In this document: one piece after another, positions 47,494 through 56,701 of the stretch | Position numbering within the stretch: the first letter of the stretch is position 1 | Layout: every line of letters starts with the position of its first letter | Assembly: GCF_900107305.1 (NCBI RefSeq) | Contig: NZ_FNPL01000008.1 | Coordinates: 62,001 to 126,000 of the forward strand | Length of the DNA: 64,000 nucleotides | Direction of reading: 5' to 3' | Source of the DNA: Thermoactinomyces sp. DSM 45892 | GTDB lineage: Bacteria; Bacillota; Bacilli; Thermoactinomycetales; Thermoactinomycetaceae | Position numbers and translations under genes: made by a program | Notes under the pieces: model-generated | Databases searched by the model: none | What the model was told of the DNA's origin: nothing | What the model saw: only the letters and a program-made list of their open reading frames with translations

Positions 47494-48480
47494 GTGAACA
47501 CCTTTTCACGCCACCGCCGTCTTCGTGCTAACCAACAAATTCGCCGCATGATCCGTGAAAATCATGTACATACAAGCGACCTTATCTATCCGCTCTTTAT
47601 CGTAGAGGGCGAAAATATTAAACAAGAGATTCCTTCCATGCCCGGTGTATTTCACTTTTCTCTCGATCAATTGGAAAATGAATTAAACGAAATCGTCGAA
47701 TTGAGATTACCTTCAGTGATCGTCTTTGGAGTGCCTAGCACAAAAGATTCTTGTGGGAGCCAAGCATATCATGAACATGGAATCGTCCAAAAAGCGATCC
47801 GCTTGATTAAACAGGAAGCTCCGGAACTGTATGTGATTGCCGATACCTGTTTATGCCAATATACAGATCATGGACATTGTGGACCTGTTGAAGATGGCGA
47901 GATCCTGAACGATCAAGCGCTGGAACTATTAGTACAAACAGCGGTTTCCCAAGCAGAAGCGGGGGCTGATATGATTGCCCCTTCTAATATGATGGATGGT
48001 TTTGTGGCGGCGATACGTCAAGGGTTAGATGAAACAGGCTTCCCTCATATTCCGATTCTGTCTTATGCGGTAAAATATGCTTCTAGCTTTTACGGTCCGT
48101 TCCGAGATGCGGCCCACTCTACCCCTTCTTTCGGAGATCGCCGCACCTATCAAATGGACCCTGCCAATGCCCGTGAAGCAATGAGAGAAGCTACTTCCGA
48201 TGTGATGGAGGGTGCAGATCTATTAATGGTAAAACCAGGACTTGCCTACTTAGATGTGATCTATCGGGTAAAAGAAAACTTTGATTTACCTGTAGTCGCT
48301 TACAATGTAAGTGGAGAGTACTCCATGATTAAGGCTGCCTCACAAAATGGATGGATCGATGAGCAAAAAGTGGTCATGGAGATGCTAGTCGGTTTTAAAC
48401 GTGCTGGGGCTGAAATGATCCTAACGTACCATGCCAAGGATGTAGCGTGTTGGATAAAGGAAGGAAGCTATACAGTGTAG
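47494..48480 (+). CDS. hemB: Delta-aminolevulinic acid dehydratase (porphobilinogen synthase)
   Basis: A 328-residue TIM-barrel enzyme condensing two ALA molecules. The catalytic zinc site is the Cys triad Cys119, Cys121 and Cys129 ([11 protein letters not shown]), so it is a Zn-dependent form. The two active-site lysines are Lys194 ([17 protein letters not shown]) and Lys247 ([12 protein letters not shown]). The start is GTG 47494 after GGGAGGGATCC. It is followed by a strong terminator, so hemL is separated from the rest of the pathway genes. Confidence 0.97.
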   Translation: MNTFSRHRRLRANQQIRRMIRENHVHTSDLIYPLFIVEGENIKQEIPSMPGVFHFSLDQLENELNEIVELRLPSVIVFGVPSTKDSCGSQAYHEHGIVQKAIRLIKQEAPELYVIADTCLCQYTDHGHCGPVEDGEILNDQALELLVQTAVSQAEAGADMIAPSNMMDGFVAAIRQGLDETGFPHIPILSYAVKYASSFYGPFRDAAHSTPSFGDRRTYQMDPANAREAMREATSDVMEGADLLMVKPGLAYLDVIYRVKENFDLPVVAYNVSGEYSMIKAASQNGWIDEQKVVMEMLVGFKRAGAEMILTYHAKDVACWIKEGSYTV

Positions 48481-48493
48481 ATGTTCTCTAAGT

Positions 48494-48533
48494 GAGAAGA
48501 AGCCCCGAGGAGCTGAACCACGGGGCTTCTTCT
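48494..48533 (+). terminator. hemB terminator
   Basis: GAAGAAGCCCCG and CGGGGCTTCTTC form a perfect 12-bp stem, followed by TTATG. It may also end the convergent coiled-coil gene. Confidence 0.9.
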
Positions 48534-48922
48534 TATGCAAAAAATCTTTTTTTCATGTGCAAGATGTCAGTGTCATGTGCAAATATTTTCTGGGCGAGAA
48601 TTTGTTGGCTTACTTCGTGGCGCTCTAGCCGTAATTGATGTTCGCCGAATTCTCCCTTAAGGATTCTTACACTTTCTTCTACGTCAGTAAGACGTTCTTC
48701 CACGTTCGTAAGACGCTCTTCCACGTTCGTAAGACGTTCTTCCACGTTCGTAAGACGCTCTTCCACGTTCGTAAGACGCTCTTCCACACTCGTCAAACGC
48801 ATCTCGAGTCCGTCAATCTTGCCTTCTAATCTAGCCATTCGAAGCTCTAAACTATCGAATTTGGCATGATGTATCTGCACAGCTTCTAAGATTTTATTTA
48901 ATATGGACTTGTACTCATCCAT
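48533..48922 (-). CDS. Coiled-coil protein with tandem VEERLTN heptads
   Basis: A 129-residue protein, soluble and almost wholly coiled coil. The middle repeats the heptad VEERLTN about five times (encoded by near-identical 21-bp units), flanked by variants (VEERLTD, LEMRLTS). The N-terminus (MDEYKSILNKILEAVQIHHAKFDSLELRMARLEGKI, quoted as MDEYKSILNKILEAVQ then IHHAKFDSLELRMARL) resembles short phage- and Firmicutes coiled-coil proteins. It has GGAAGGAG before the ATG. It is convergent within the hem cluster and probably unrelated to haem. It may form a trimeric or dimeric rod. Function unknown. Confidence 0.75.
   Translation of the reverse strand: MDEYKSILNKILEAVQIHHAKFDSLELRMARLEGKIDGLEMRLTSVEERLTNVEERLTNVEERLTNVEERLTNVEERLTDVEESVRILKGEFGEHQLRLERHEVSQQILAQKIFAHDTDILHMKKRFFA
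48679..48804. repeat. 21-bp tandem repeat array (about six units)
   Basis: Units begin at 48700, 48721, 48742 and 48763 with CCACGTTCGTAAGACG, plus degenerate units at 48679 and 48784. The period of 21 equals one heptad in the coding frame, so repeat number changes would keep the frame. Confidence 0.92.
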
Positions 48923-49114
48923 CGTTGTTGACTCCTTCCAAACTAACTGTAGGGTATAAAATTCGACCTAAAAATAAAATAACCTCCTGTTAAATCCCAA
49001 TTTATTACAAAAAACTTCCAGAAACGACGAATTCACGGTGAATAGGTGTGTTTTTATCCTATTTGCGTTACAATACTAAGAAGTATGGTTCGATATAAGA
49101 CAACAAGAGAGGGA

Positions 49115-50410
49115 GTGAAGAAGATCAAGAAGAAATTTGAACGCTCCATCCATCACTTTCAGGAAGCAGTTAGGATTATCCCAGGTGGTGTAAACAGCCC
49201 TGTTCGTGCCTTTAAATCGGTGAAGATGAATCCTGTATACATTGGACAAGGGAAGGGATCAAGGGTAACGGATGTAGATGGAAATGAGTATATCGATTAC
49301 ATCTGCTCTTGGGGTCCACTCATCTTAGGACATGCTAATCCTACTGTTGTACAAGCCATTAAAGATACGGCTGAGAAAGGGACTAGTTTTGGTGCTCCAA
49401 CGGAACTAGAGACTCAGATGGCTCAGATGGTTGTCGAACGGATGCCTTCCGTAGAAGTGGTTCGTATGGTGAATTCGGGTACCGAAGCAACCATGAGTGC
49501 CTTGCGTCTTGCTCGTGCTTATACGAAACGAAGTAAGATCTTAAAGTTTGAAGGTAGTTATCATGGACATTCAGATAGTTTGCTGATTAAAGCTGGATCT
49601 GGGGTAGCTACACTGGGCCTTCCAGATAGCCCAGGCGTGCTGGAGCAAACGGCGGAACATACTCTTACGGTGCCTTATAATGACTTAGAGAGCGTATCAT
49701 TGGCTTGTGAAAAATTTGGCGACGATATTGCGGCCATTATTTTAGAGCCGATTGCAGGGAATATGGGTGTAGTTCCACCTGCTCCAGGTTTTTTAGAGGG
49801 GTTACGTTCCTTGAGTGATCAATACGGCATCGTCCTGATTTTTGATGAAGTGATGACAGGGTTCCGTGTAGGATATCATTCTGCACAAGGACTTTACCAT
49901 ATCACTCCTGATCTAACCACGATGGGGAAAGTGATCGGCGGTGGTTTGCCAGTTGGTGCATATGGTGGGAAGCGCGAGATCATGGAGATGGTAGCTCCAG
50001 TAGGTCCTGTCTATCAAGCGGGCACTCTGTCTGGAAATCCTCTTGCTATGGCAGCAGGGATCGCTACGCTTAAACAGATGACACCAGAAGCATATGATGA
50101 GCTAGATAAAAAGGGAGCTCGTCTAGCGGAAGGGATCCGTCAAAATGCAGAAGAGATCGGCATCCCGTACCATATTAACCGCGTTGGTTCCATGGTATGT
50201 CTGTTCTTTACGGGAGAAAAAGTAACCTCTTATGATCAAGCGAAGATGGCAGATACGGAGCGATTTGCGAAGTATTTCCGCTTGATGTTAGAGGAAGGCG
50301 TCTTTTTGCCACCTTCCCAGTTTGAAGGGATGTTTGTCTCTACAGCTCACTCGGAAGAAGAAATTGCCCGCACCATTGAGGCAAATCGCAATGCGTTAAA
50401 ACAACTCTAG
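49115..50410 (+). CDS. hemL: Glutamate-1-semialdehyde 2,1-aminomutase
   Basis: About 430 residues, a PLP aminotransferase-fold enzyme converting glutamate-1-semialdehyde to ALA. Motifs: [43 protein letters not shown], and the PLP Lys in [16 protein letters not shown]. The family N-terminus normally begins just before KFERSI. In frame are ATG 49085 (no SD), GTG 49115 (two bases after GAGAGG) and ATC 49124, which is eight bases after GAGGGAG and would give M-K-K-K-F-E-R-S. GTG is given here as the nearest canonical codon. A possible TACAAT at 49067 would make the ATG nearly leaderless. It is transcribed separately from hemAXCDB. Confidence 0.93.
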   Translation: MKKIKKKFERSIHHFQEAVRIIPGGVNSPVRAFKSVKMNPVYIGQGKGSRVTDVDGNEYIDYICSWGPLILGHANPTVVQAIKDTAEKGTSFGAPTELETQMAQMVVERMPSVEVVRMVNSGTEATMSALRLARAYTKRSKILKFEGSYHGHSDSLLIKAGSGVATLGLPDSPGVLEQTAEHTLTVPYNDLESVSLACEKFGDDIAAIILEPIAGNMGVVPPAPGFLEGLRSLSDQYGIVLIFDEVMTGFRVGYHSAQGLYHITPDLTTMGKVIGGGLPVGAYGGKREIMEMVAPVGPVYQAGTLSGNPLAMAAGIATLKQMTPEAYDELDKKGARLAEGIRQNAEEIGIPYHINRVGSMVCLFFTGEKVTSYDQAKMADTERFAKYFRLMLEEGVFLPPSQFEGMFVSTAHSEEEIARTIEANRNALKQL

Positions 50411-50432
50411 TTAAATAAAAAAGCAAGTTGCT

Positions 50433-50466
50433 ATAGACTAGGAAACCCAATCCTAGTCTATTTTCT
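50433..50466 (+). terminator. hemL terminator
   Basis: ATAGACTAGG and CCTAGTCTAT form a perfect 10-bp stem, followed by TTTCT. Confidence 0.85.
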
Positions 50467-50493
50467 ATGAAAATAACTCCTCATCCGAAAATC

Positions 50494-50522
50494 GGTATAT
50501 AGCAAAGAGTGTCGCATATAGA
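50494..50522 (+). promoter_or_regulatory. Possible sigma-E promoter of spoVID
   Basis: GGTATAT (50494-50500), a 14-base spacer and CATATAGA (50515-50522) partly match the sigma-E pattern (about 5 of 8 at -10). It is weak on its own and supported by the spoVID location. Confidence 0.35.
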
Positions 50523-50579
50523 TACAATAACATTCCATTCTTGGTATGGACAGATTGTTTGGGGAGGGAATTTAGAAAA

Positions 50580-51560
50580 GTGGAAAATCAATATAACCAA
50601 CTTCGTTTTGATATCTCAGAAAAGGTGAGCCTGCATCCACAACAACTGGGCATTGTTCGTGTACTTGAATTGGACTTATTTCCAGATGTACAGATATTGG
50701 ATGAAGGTCATCATGTGAGAATTCAAGGCTATCTGCGCCTAAACGGAAGTTATATAGGAGAGTCAGGTGATTCGGAAGTCTCGATGGCTGATGAACCAGA
50801 GGGTATCTCGTATGTGATTCCTGTGGAAATTACGCTACCGGCAGATCGAGCTGATATTAGCAATGTATCAGCAGAAGTAGAATCATTTGATTACCAATTA
50901 GTCTCTCCATTTGAATTGCAGATTGAAGCGATTCTATTCATTGACGGAGTCGCATCCGGAAAACATTCAACCCAATCGCTGGAAGAAGATTCGATGGTGG
51001 AAGATAGCCAACCGTTCTTCCAGGCACAACCCGGACAATCGGAGAGTGAAGTGTCAGAGGAAGACGATCATTTCTCTGCACAAGAGTTATTTACCCACTA
51101 TCATCCAGATGTAGAAGATCTTCAAGACCCATATGAGCTAGAAAGAGAAGTATCAAGATCCAGATATAGTAATGAAAGACGACCGATGCAACCAGAATAT
51201 GAACCAGAGGAAGAGTATGTTTATCCTTTTCCAGATGAAGCAAGGCAGCCAGAAATGGAGCGGAGATTTTCGGCAAATGATCTTGAAATGATGGATGGAC
51301 GAGGAGACCCAGATCTGGGGCCAGATGATTATGATTTAGATGAGCCTGAAAAAGGTGTAAATGAATGGTCCTATTGGTTAGTAGGTAAGAAGCCAGAAAC
51401 CTTTACAGCAATGCGACTTGTTATTATTCAAAAGGAAGAATCGGTTGACTCTCTTGCGGATCGATATCAAGTCTCTTCTTCCCGTATTAAACTTTGTAAC
51501 CACCTAAGCTCCGAACAACTAGAAGAGGGTCAGATTGTTTGTATCCCAAGTATAGATTAG
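50580..51560 (+). CDS. spoVID: Stage VI sporulation protein D (spore coat morphogenesis)
   Basis: A 326-residue protein. The N-terminal domain (about 1-140) contains NQLRFDISEKVSLHPQQLGI and is beta-rich. The middle is long, acidic and Glu/Pro-rich (to about 260). The C-terminus (about 275-326) is a LysM domain with LVIIQKEESVDSLADRY and LCNHLSSEQLEEGQIVCIP. SpoVID anchors the coat on the outer forespore membrane and is needed for encasement. The frame opens at 50541, but GTG 50580 starts V-E-N-Q-Y-N at the conserved region. It lies between hemL and ysxE, as in B. subtilis. Confidence 0.9.
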   Translation: MENQYNQLRFDISEKVSLHPQQLGIVRVLELDLFPDVQILDEGHHVRIQGYLRLNGSYIGESGDSEVSMADEPEGISYVIPVEITLPADRADISNVSAEVESFDYQLVSPFELQIEAILFIDGVASGKHSTQSLEEDSMVEDSQPFFQAQPGQSESEVSEEDDHFSAQELFTHYHPDVEDLQDPYELEREVSRSRYSNERRPMQPEYEPEEEYVYPFPDEARQPEMERRFSANDLEMMDGRGDPDLGPDDYDLDEPEKGVNEWSYWLVGKKPETFTAMRLVIIQKEESVDSLADRYQVSSSRIKLCNHLSSEQLEEGQIVCIPSID

Positions 51561-51600
51561 GAAAGTTTGCTTGTAACCTCCTAAGAAGGAGAGGGAAGAT

Positions 51601-52917
51601 GTGAACCAAGAAAAAGATAGTCGGGACGAACGTTCCGTCATTAAACAGGTATGTAAACAGTTTCGTTTCAAGCCACAACATGTTCAAAAAGGATCACGTA
51701 ACGTTTGGCAAGTATTTGATGGTGAAAGATGGTTTGCTTTGAAATCGACTTCTCAATCAGCAGATACACTTGCATTGATTCATGATATTACAGATCAGAT
51801 TCATGATGCAGGTTATCCAAATCTACTTTCGTGTAAAAAGACGGAACAGAATGAAACATTTGTCGAGCGTGAGGGGAAATGTTGGTATCTAACCCCTTGG
51901 GTACAACCACAGGAACCTCAAGAATTTGATTATAATCCGGAAGTACTTGTGCGTTCATTAGGAATATTTCACAAACAAGCAGAACCGTTGGTAAGCGAAC
52001 ATGTGGATCGAACGAAGCAGGTAGAGCAGGAGCAAGTTGAGAGATGGAAAGGTTATCAAACTAAATTAAGCGAATATCAAGAAGTCGTTCAAAATCGAGA
52101 ATATAAGTCTCCATTTGATAAAGTATATGTGGGACAAATTGATTTGGTGGACCGATTGTTTACATTTGCGATCAAGGGATTGGAGCGCTTTGTCGAAGCT
52201 GAATCAGGTGTGCCTCCTAGATATACTTTATGCCACGGTCACCTACATCCCTCCAATGTAGTTCGCGATGATGAGCAATTTTATTGGATTGACTTTGACG
52301 ATGCGGAAATTGATACTCCTGTCCGTGATCTGGCAGTATTTTTACGCCGATTCCAACATAGAAACCTGGATCCAGAAGAAATTCAGCACTTAATAGAAGT
52401 GTATGAATCTGAAAATCCACTCAGTCCGAAAGAAAAGAAACTACTCGCTATCTACCTCTCTTATCCAGAGAACGTATTGCGCCTCGCTCATAAGTATTAT
52501 GATAGACCCAGAATCATGGGTGAGAGTGATGCCGTGGTTCAACTAGAAAACAAAATTCAGCAGATGCATGCGTTGTTTGATGTGGTGAAACGATTATGGA
52601 AGACCGAACCCCCAAAAACAGGACGTACGAAACCAGCTAAAAAATCGACCAAGGCAGCGGCAAAAACAACATTAAAGGCGACCAAGGGAACGAAGTCAAC
52701 CAAAGCAACAAAAGAAACAAAACCAATAAAAGAAACAAAACCAATAAAGGAAACAGAACCAATAAAGGAACCAAAACTAATAAAGGAAACACAAGAAACA
52801 AGGGCGCCAAAGGAAATAAAGGAAATGAAGCCATCATCACAAGGTGAAAGTGAGCCAGATCTAGATCATCTAGATCATCTAGATCATCTAGATCTAGAAG
52901 ACAATGACAGAGACTGA
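51601..52917 (+). CDS. ysxE: YsxE/CotS-family spore-coat kinase-like protein with low-complexity tail
   Basis: A 438-residue protein. Residues about 1-335 have the aminoglycoside phosphotransferase-like fold of the CotS/YsxE family: a small N-lobe (VWQVFDGERWFALKST) and a large lobe with LCHGHLHPSNVV and YWIDFDDAE (the Mg-binding Asp is present). The catalytic-loop Asp of HGDxxxxN is His here, so it may be a pseudokinase. The last about 100 residues are Lys/Thr/Pro repeats (KPIKET-type) and then DHLDHLDHLDLEDND, not part of the fold. GTG 51601 follows GGAGAGGG. It should act in spore coat assembly, next to spoVID. Confidence 0.85.
   Translation: MNQEKDSRDERSVIKQVCKQFRFKPQHVQKGSRNVWQVFDGERWFALKSTSQSADTLALIHDITDQIHDAGYPNLLSCKKTEQNETFVEREGKCWYLTPWVQPQEPQEFDYNPEVLVRSLGIFHKQAEPLVSEHVDRTKQVEQEQVERWKGYQTKLSEYQEVVQNREYKSPFDKVYVGQIDLVDRLFTFAIKGLERFVEAESGVPPRYTLCHGHLHPSNVVRDDEQFYWIDFDDAEIDTPVRDLAVFLRRFQHRNLDPEEIQHLIEVYESENPLSPKEKKLLAIYLSYPENVLRLAHKYYDRPRIMGESDAVVQLENKIQQMHALFDVVKRLWKTEPPKTGRTKPAKKSTKAAAKTTLKATKGTKSTKATKETKPIKETKPIKETEPIKEPKLIKETQETRAPKEIKEMKPSSQGESEPDLDHLDHLDHLDLEDNDRD
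52689..52893. repeat. Low-complexity repeats coding the ysxE tail
   Basis: About 52689-52800 holds 18-bp units around AAACCAATAAAAGAAAC. From 52861 the 9-bp unit CTAGATCAT repeats three to four times. Both keep the reading frame. Confidence 0.85.
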
Positions 52918-52943
52918 ACCTTGGGGATTCCCGGGGTTTTTCT
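52917..52943 (+). terminator. ysxE terminator
   Basis: AACCTTGGG and CCCGGGGTT pair around GATT (two G-U pairs), followed by TTTCTTTT. Confidence 0.75.
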
Positions 52944-52956
52944 TTTCCTTTACGCC

Positions 52957-53046
52957 CTATTTCTCTTTTGGCCTGCGATCTACTACACGTCGAATAAATT
53001 TGGCGGGTAGCGAGAGGGAGAGAGCTAGAAAAAGTGCTTCCCACAT
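52957..53046 (-). CDS. 29-residue amphipathic/hydrophobic peptide with strong SD
   Basis: On the minus strand, AGGAGGAGACATA precedes an ATG at 53046 that opens 29 codons: a hydrophobic first part (MWEALFLALSLSLPAK) and a basic end (FIRRVVDRRPKEK), then TAG. The SD is near perfect. The peptide could be a short membrane helix with a positive cytoplasmic end. I do not recognise it, and a chance ORF cannot be excluded. It is immediately next to the IS605-like end at 53087. Confidence 0.45.
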   Translation of the reverse strand: MWEALFLALSLSLPAKFIRRVVDRRPKEK

Positions 53047-53086
53047 TATGTCTCCTCCTGTTCTATCTGAATTATCTAAGAGTACT

Positions 53087-53180
53087 CCCGCTTCTATAAG
53101 CGGTGGGATGAATTGGGTGTGATGCTAAGGCTAGACGGGTTCGCAGGAATCTATCACCTTTACAGGTGGTAGTAGTTCAA
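53087..53180 (+). mobile_element. Second IS200/IS605-type right-end remnant
   Basis: A hairpin CCGCTT-TATA-AAGCGG (53088-53103), then GTTCGCAGGAATCTA, a CACCT/AGGTG stem and a GTGGTAGTAGTTCAA end at 53180. It matches the terminal segment at 7918-7968 in the opposite orientation; the portion beyond differs. No transposase gene is present. Only this end is recognisable; the opposite end was not found. Confidence 0.55.
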
Positions 53181-53416
53181 GGTAGAATGATCTTCTGACC
53201 GTACTAGTTGTGGTCTCTGCTTATAATGTTTCCTTAGGGAAACTTTGCTTGTATACCCGATAAGATATGCAGTTTGTCATAAAATGTACTGGTTGAATAC
53301 CATATGCGCCAATATTATGTAGATTTCTTGGTCTATCTAGACATGGACACGGAAAACGTAGAGAATAAGAAATATGTTAAAATGTAGGTACCAGTTTTTA
53401 TGGGAGGAGATTCCAT

Positions 53417-53578
53417 TTGAGTTTTGTTAAGACGTTTGCTTCCAAATTTTATCGTGGGGCCTTATTTATCGGCTTTCTAGCATTTATGCTATTAAGCGTG
53501 ATGTTGCTGTTCACCTTTTTAGCAGACCCAGAGGGTATGATTGATCATGTGAAGCATACCTTTGGAATACGTGGATAA
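53417..53578 (+). CDS. 53-residue single-pass membrane protein
   Basis: GGGAGGAG with seven bases to TTG 53417 opens 53 codons ending in TAA. The peptide has a basic N-terminus (SFVKTFASKFYRGA), one strong transmembrane helix (LFIGFLAFMLLSVMLLFTFL) and a polar C-terminus (ADPEGMIDHVKHTFGIRG). Coding support comes from the good SD, the clear membrane helix with positive-inside charge, and an upstream TTAAAAT. It lies just before the valS T-box. Function unknown. Confidence 0.7.
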   Translation: MSFVKTFASKFYRGALFIGFLAFMLLSVMLLFTFLADPEGMIDHVKHTFGIRG

Positions 53579-53654
53579 TATAATGGCGAACTTATAGATA
53601 TATTATTTGACTCACCCCCTTCTTCGCGTTAGAATATTGTACAAAGAATTCATA

Positions 53655-53935
53655 TCGATGAGCTATGACCGGGAAGAGTAGATCCAGCAATACCTATCAG
53701 AGAAGGAAATCCATCGGCTGAGAGATTTCCTAAGGAATCTAGATCGAACGTCACCCGAAAGCTGTCTCCCCGAACAGATGGTTATTTATCGATCCATAGT
53801 AAGGTAGACCGGAAGCCTATCCGTTAACAGGCCCTAAGTGCATAAGTTGGATGTGAATGCTTACTTATGAACAAAGGTGGTACCGCGAAAATAACCCTTT
53901 CGTCCTTTGATGGATGAAGGGTTTTATTATATTGA
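53655..53935 (+). promoter_or_regulatory. T-box riboswitch for valS (valine specifier)
   Basis: The conserved T-box sequence AAGGTGGTACCGCG lies at about 53876. The 5' part has an AGTAGA-type AG box near 53678 and a stem I in which GAACGTCAC places GTC (Val) as specifier. The antiterminator is followed by a terminator, AACCCTTTC/GAAGGGTT with a T-run (about 53897-53932), just before valS. Uncharged tRNA-Val should stabilise the antiterminator and allow valS transcription. Confidence 0.92.
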
Positions 53936-53947
53936 GGAGATGAATGT

Positions 53948-56599
53948 ATGGATAACGAACTGCAAATGTCTACGAAGTATGATCCGAAATCCGTAGAACA
54001 AAAAAGATATCAATTTTGGCTAGAACATGAATTATTTCGACCTTCAGGCGATAAAGATCGTCCTACTTACAGCATTGTTTTACCTCCCCCGAATGTTACA
54101 GGAATGCTACATATGGGACATGCTCTCGATTTTACGCTACAAGACGTACTGATTCGGATGAAACGGATGCAAGGGTATGACACACTATGGCTACCGGGCA
54201 TGGATCACGCGGGCATTGCGACGCAAGCAAAAGTGGAAGCGAAACTTCGAGAAGAAGGCATTAGCCGCCACGATCTCGGGCGAGAAGCTTTTTTAGAAAA
54301 GTCTTGGGAGTGGAAGGATCACTACTCAAAAACGATTCGTGAACAATGGAGCAAAATGGGTTTCTCGATGGATTATTCAAGGGAGCGTTTTACCTTGGAT
54401 GAAGGATTATCTCAAGCGGTTCGCAAAGTGTTTGTTGATCTGTTTAACAAGGAGTTAATCTATCGCGGTAAACGAATCATTAACTGGGACCCAGCACAAC
54501 GTACAGCTCTCTCTGATGTAGAAGTGATTCATAAAGAGATTAAGGGTGCGCTATACCACATGCGCTATCAGTTGAAGGATGGTTCTGGTTATATTCAAGT
54601 AGCCACCACAAGACCTGAGACGATGTTGGGAGATACTGCAGTTGCCGTTCACCCAGCGGATGAGCGTTATCAAGATATGATCGGGAAAATGTTGATTTTA
54701 CCGATCATAGGGCGTGAAATCCCTATTATCGCGGATGAGTATGTGGATCAAGAGTTTGGAACAGGTGCTGTGAAAATTACACCAGCTCATGATCCAAATG
54801 ATTTCGAGATGGGACTACGTCATAACTTACCACAGATCGTAGTGATGGATGAAACAGGAGCTATGAATGAAAACGCAGGAAAATATCAAGGCATGGACCG
54901 TTTTGCATGTCGAAAACAACTTACGAAAGATCTACAAGAATCAGGTGTGATGGTTGAAATAGAGGAGCATATTCATTCGGTTGGGCATAGTGAACGTTCT
55001 GATGCCATTGTCGAGCCGTATCTATCTACTCAGTGGTTTGTGAAGATGAAACCTCTTGCACAGCAGGCTATCCAGCTTCAGAAGAGTGAAGATAAAGTAA
55101 CCTTTGTTCCCGAACGCTTCGAGCATCAGTATGTCCGTTGGATTGAAAACATTCACGATTGGTGTATCTCTCGTCAGTTGTGGTGGGGACATCGTATTCC
55201 GGTTTGGTATTGTGATAGCTGTGGAGGAATGACGGTAACGTATGAAGACCCAACATATTGTCAGTCCTGTAAGTGTACCGATATCCGTCAGGACGATGAT
55301 GTGCTGGATACTTGGTTTAGTTCCGCGCTGTGGCCGTTCTCGACGATGGGGTGGCCTGAAAAAACGGATGATGCAGATCGCTATTTCCCTAATAGCGTCT
55401 TAGTTACCGGACATGATATTCTCTATCTTTGGGTGTCGCGTATGATTTTTACTGCCCTTGAATTTACAGGGCAAAAACCATTCCAAGATGTGCTGATTCA
55501 CGGATTAGTTCGGGATGCAAATGGCGTGAAGATGTCCAAGTCCTTAGGAAATGGTGTGGATCCGCTTGAAGTAATCGAACAATACGGCGCAGATGCGATG
55601 CGCTTTATGGTATCTACAGGCTCCACTCCAGGGCAAGATCTGCGTTTCCGTATCGAACGGGTCGAACAAGCCAGAAACTTCATCAACAAAATTTGGAATG
55701 CAAGCCGCTTTGTGCTTATGAATCTAGGAGATTTCAAGGTTGAAGATATCGATCTATCAGGCAATCTCGGTACAGCAGATAAATGGATCTTGACTCGTCT
55801 TCAGGAAACCATTGGTCAAGTGACCGATTACCTAGAATCGTACCAGTTAAATGAAGCAGGCCGTGCTTTATATGAATTTGTTTGGGATGACTTCTGTGAT
55901 TGGTACATCGAACTAGCAAAACTGCATCTATATGGTGATGATGAACTAGTCAAGAAAACAGCTCAATCCGTTCTCTGCCACGTTTTGGATCAGATTCTTC
56001 GTCTTATGCATCCGATGATTCCGTTTGTTACCGAAGAAATCTGGCAACAAATTCCTCATGAAGGGCAAAGTATCGTTACAGCAAAGTGGCCGGAAGAACA
56101 AGCAGAGCTACAGTTTTCCGAAGCGAAAGAGGAAATCGCTTTGTTGATCGAGGTAATCCGAAACGTGCGAAATATCCGTGCCGAGGCAAATGTAGCCTTG
56201 AGCAAGATGATAGAATTGATTATTCGCCCAAGTGATGAGACGACCGAAAAACTTCTTTTACAAGGGGAAGCTTTCATTCGCCATTTCTGTAAAACAGAGG
56301 AATTAACGATTTCTATGACAGCCGGAACACCGGAGAAAACGATGAGTGCGGTGGTAACGGGAGCGGAAATCTTTATTCCACTGGCTGGTTTGATTGATAT
56401 CGATCAAGAGATAGATCGGTTGAAAAAAGAACTAACCACGCTAAATTCCGAGGTGGATCGAGTTCGGAAGAAGCTATCGAATCAAGGGTTTGTAAGCAAA
56501 GCCCCTGATCATGTAGTAGAGGAAGAAAAAAGAAAAGAGAAAGATTACCTCGAAAAGCGTGAGAAAGTACAAGTGCGATTAAACGAATTACAACAATAA
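53948..56599 (+). CDS. valS: Valyl-tRNA synthetase
   Basis: An 883-residue class I synthetase charging tRNA-Val. The HIGH motif is HMGH (residues 55-58, in [15 protein letters not shown]) and the KMSKS motif is in [12 protein letters not shown]. The editing (CP1) domain has [17 protein letters not shown]. The C-terminal coiled-coil arm ([20 protein letters not shown]) is normal for ValRS. GAGGAG lies eight bases before ATG 53948. Regulated by the T-box upstream and followed by folC. Confidence 0.98.
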   Translation: MDNELQMSTKYDPKSVEQKRYQFWLEHELFRPSGDKDRPTYSIVLPPPNVTGMLHMGHALDFTLQDVLIRMKRMQGYDTLWLPGMDHAGIATQAKVEAKLREEGISRHDLGREAFLEKSWEWKDHYSKTIREQWSKMGFSMDYSRERFTLDEGLSQAVRKVFVDLFNKELIYRGKRIINWDPAQRTALSDVEVIHKEIKGALYHMRYQLKDGSGYIQVATTRPETMLGDTAVAVHPADERYQDMIGKMLILPIIGREIPIIADEYVDQEFGTGAVKITPAHDPNDFEMGLRHNLPQIVVMDETGAMNENAGKYQGMDRFACRKQLTKDLQESGVMVEIEEHIHSVGHSERSDAIVEPYLSTQWFVKMKPLAQQAIQLQKSEDKVTFVPERFEHQYVRWIENIHDWCISRQLWWGHRIPVWYCDSCGGMTVTYEDPTYCQSCKCTDIRQDDDVLDTWFSSALWPFSTMGWPEKTDDADRYFPNSVLVTGHDILYLWVSRMIFTALEFTGQKPFQDVLIHGLVRDANGVKMSKSLGNGVDPLEVIEQYGADAMRFMVSTGSTPGQDLRFRIERVEQARNFINKIWNASRFVLMNLGDFKVEDIDLSGNLGTADKWILTRLQETIGQVTDYLESYQLNEAGRALYEFVWDDFCDWYIELAKLHLYGDDELVKKTAQSVLCHVLDQILRLMHPMIPFVTEEIWQQIPHEGQSIVTAKWPEEQAELQFSEAKEEIALLIEVIRNVRNIRAEANVALSKMIELIIRPSDETTEKLLLQGEAFIRHFCKTEELTISMTAGTPEKTMSAVVTGAEIFIPLAGLIDIDQEIDRLKKELTTLNSEVDRVRKKLSNQGFVSKAPDHVVEEEKRKEKDYLEKREKVQVRLNELQQ

Positions 56600-56640
56600 G
56601 TAATGGGTAAAACAAAAGTTTCATTTGCGATAAGGAAAGA

Positions 56641-56664
56641 AGGGTAGGATCTGTTTCCTACCCT
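56641..56664 (+). terminator. Hairpin after valS
   Basis: AGGGTAGGA and TCCTACCCT pair perfectly around TCTGTT, followed by GTTCCTTCTG. Weak U-tract, so it may be only partly effective. Confidence 0.55.
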
Positions 56665-56701
56665 GTTCCTTCTGTTGACGAAACGGGGAATCCATTGCAA
56701 A

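Noticed and set aside
48679-48804. Regular 21-bp repeats as a possible CRISPR array
   Set aside because: Units are contiguous without spacers, in frame with a coiled-coil protein, and code one heptad each. They are protein-coding tandem repeats.
52904-53122. 72-codon frame on the plus strand after ysxE
   Set aside because: It begins inside the ysxE end, crosses the terminator and has no SD. The minus-strand 29-codon ORF has much better initiation signals.
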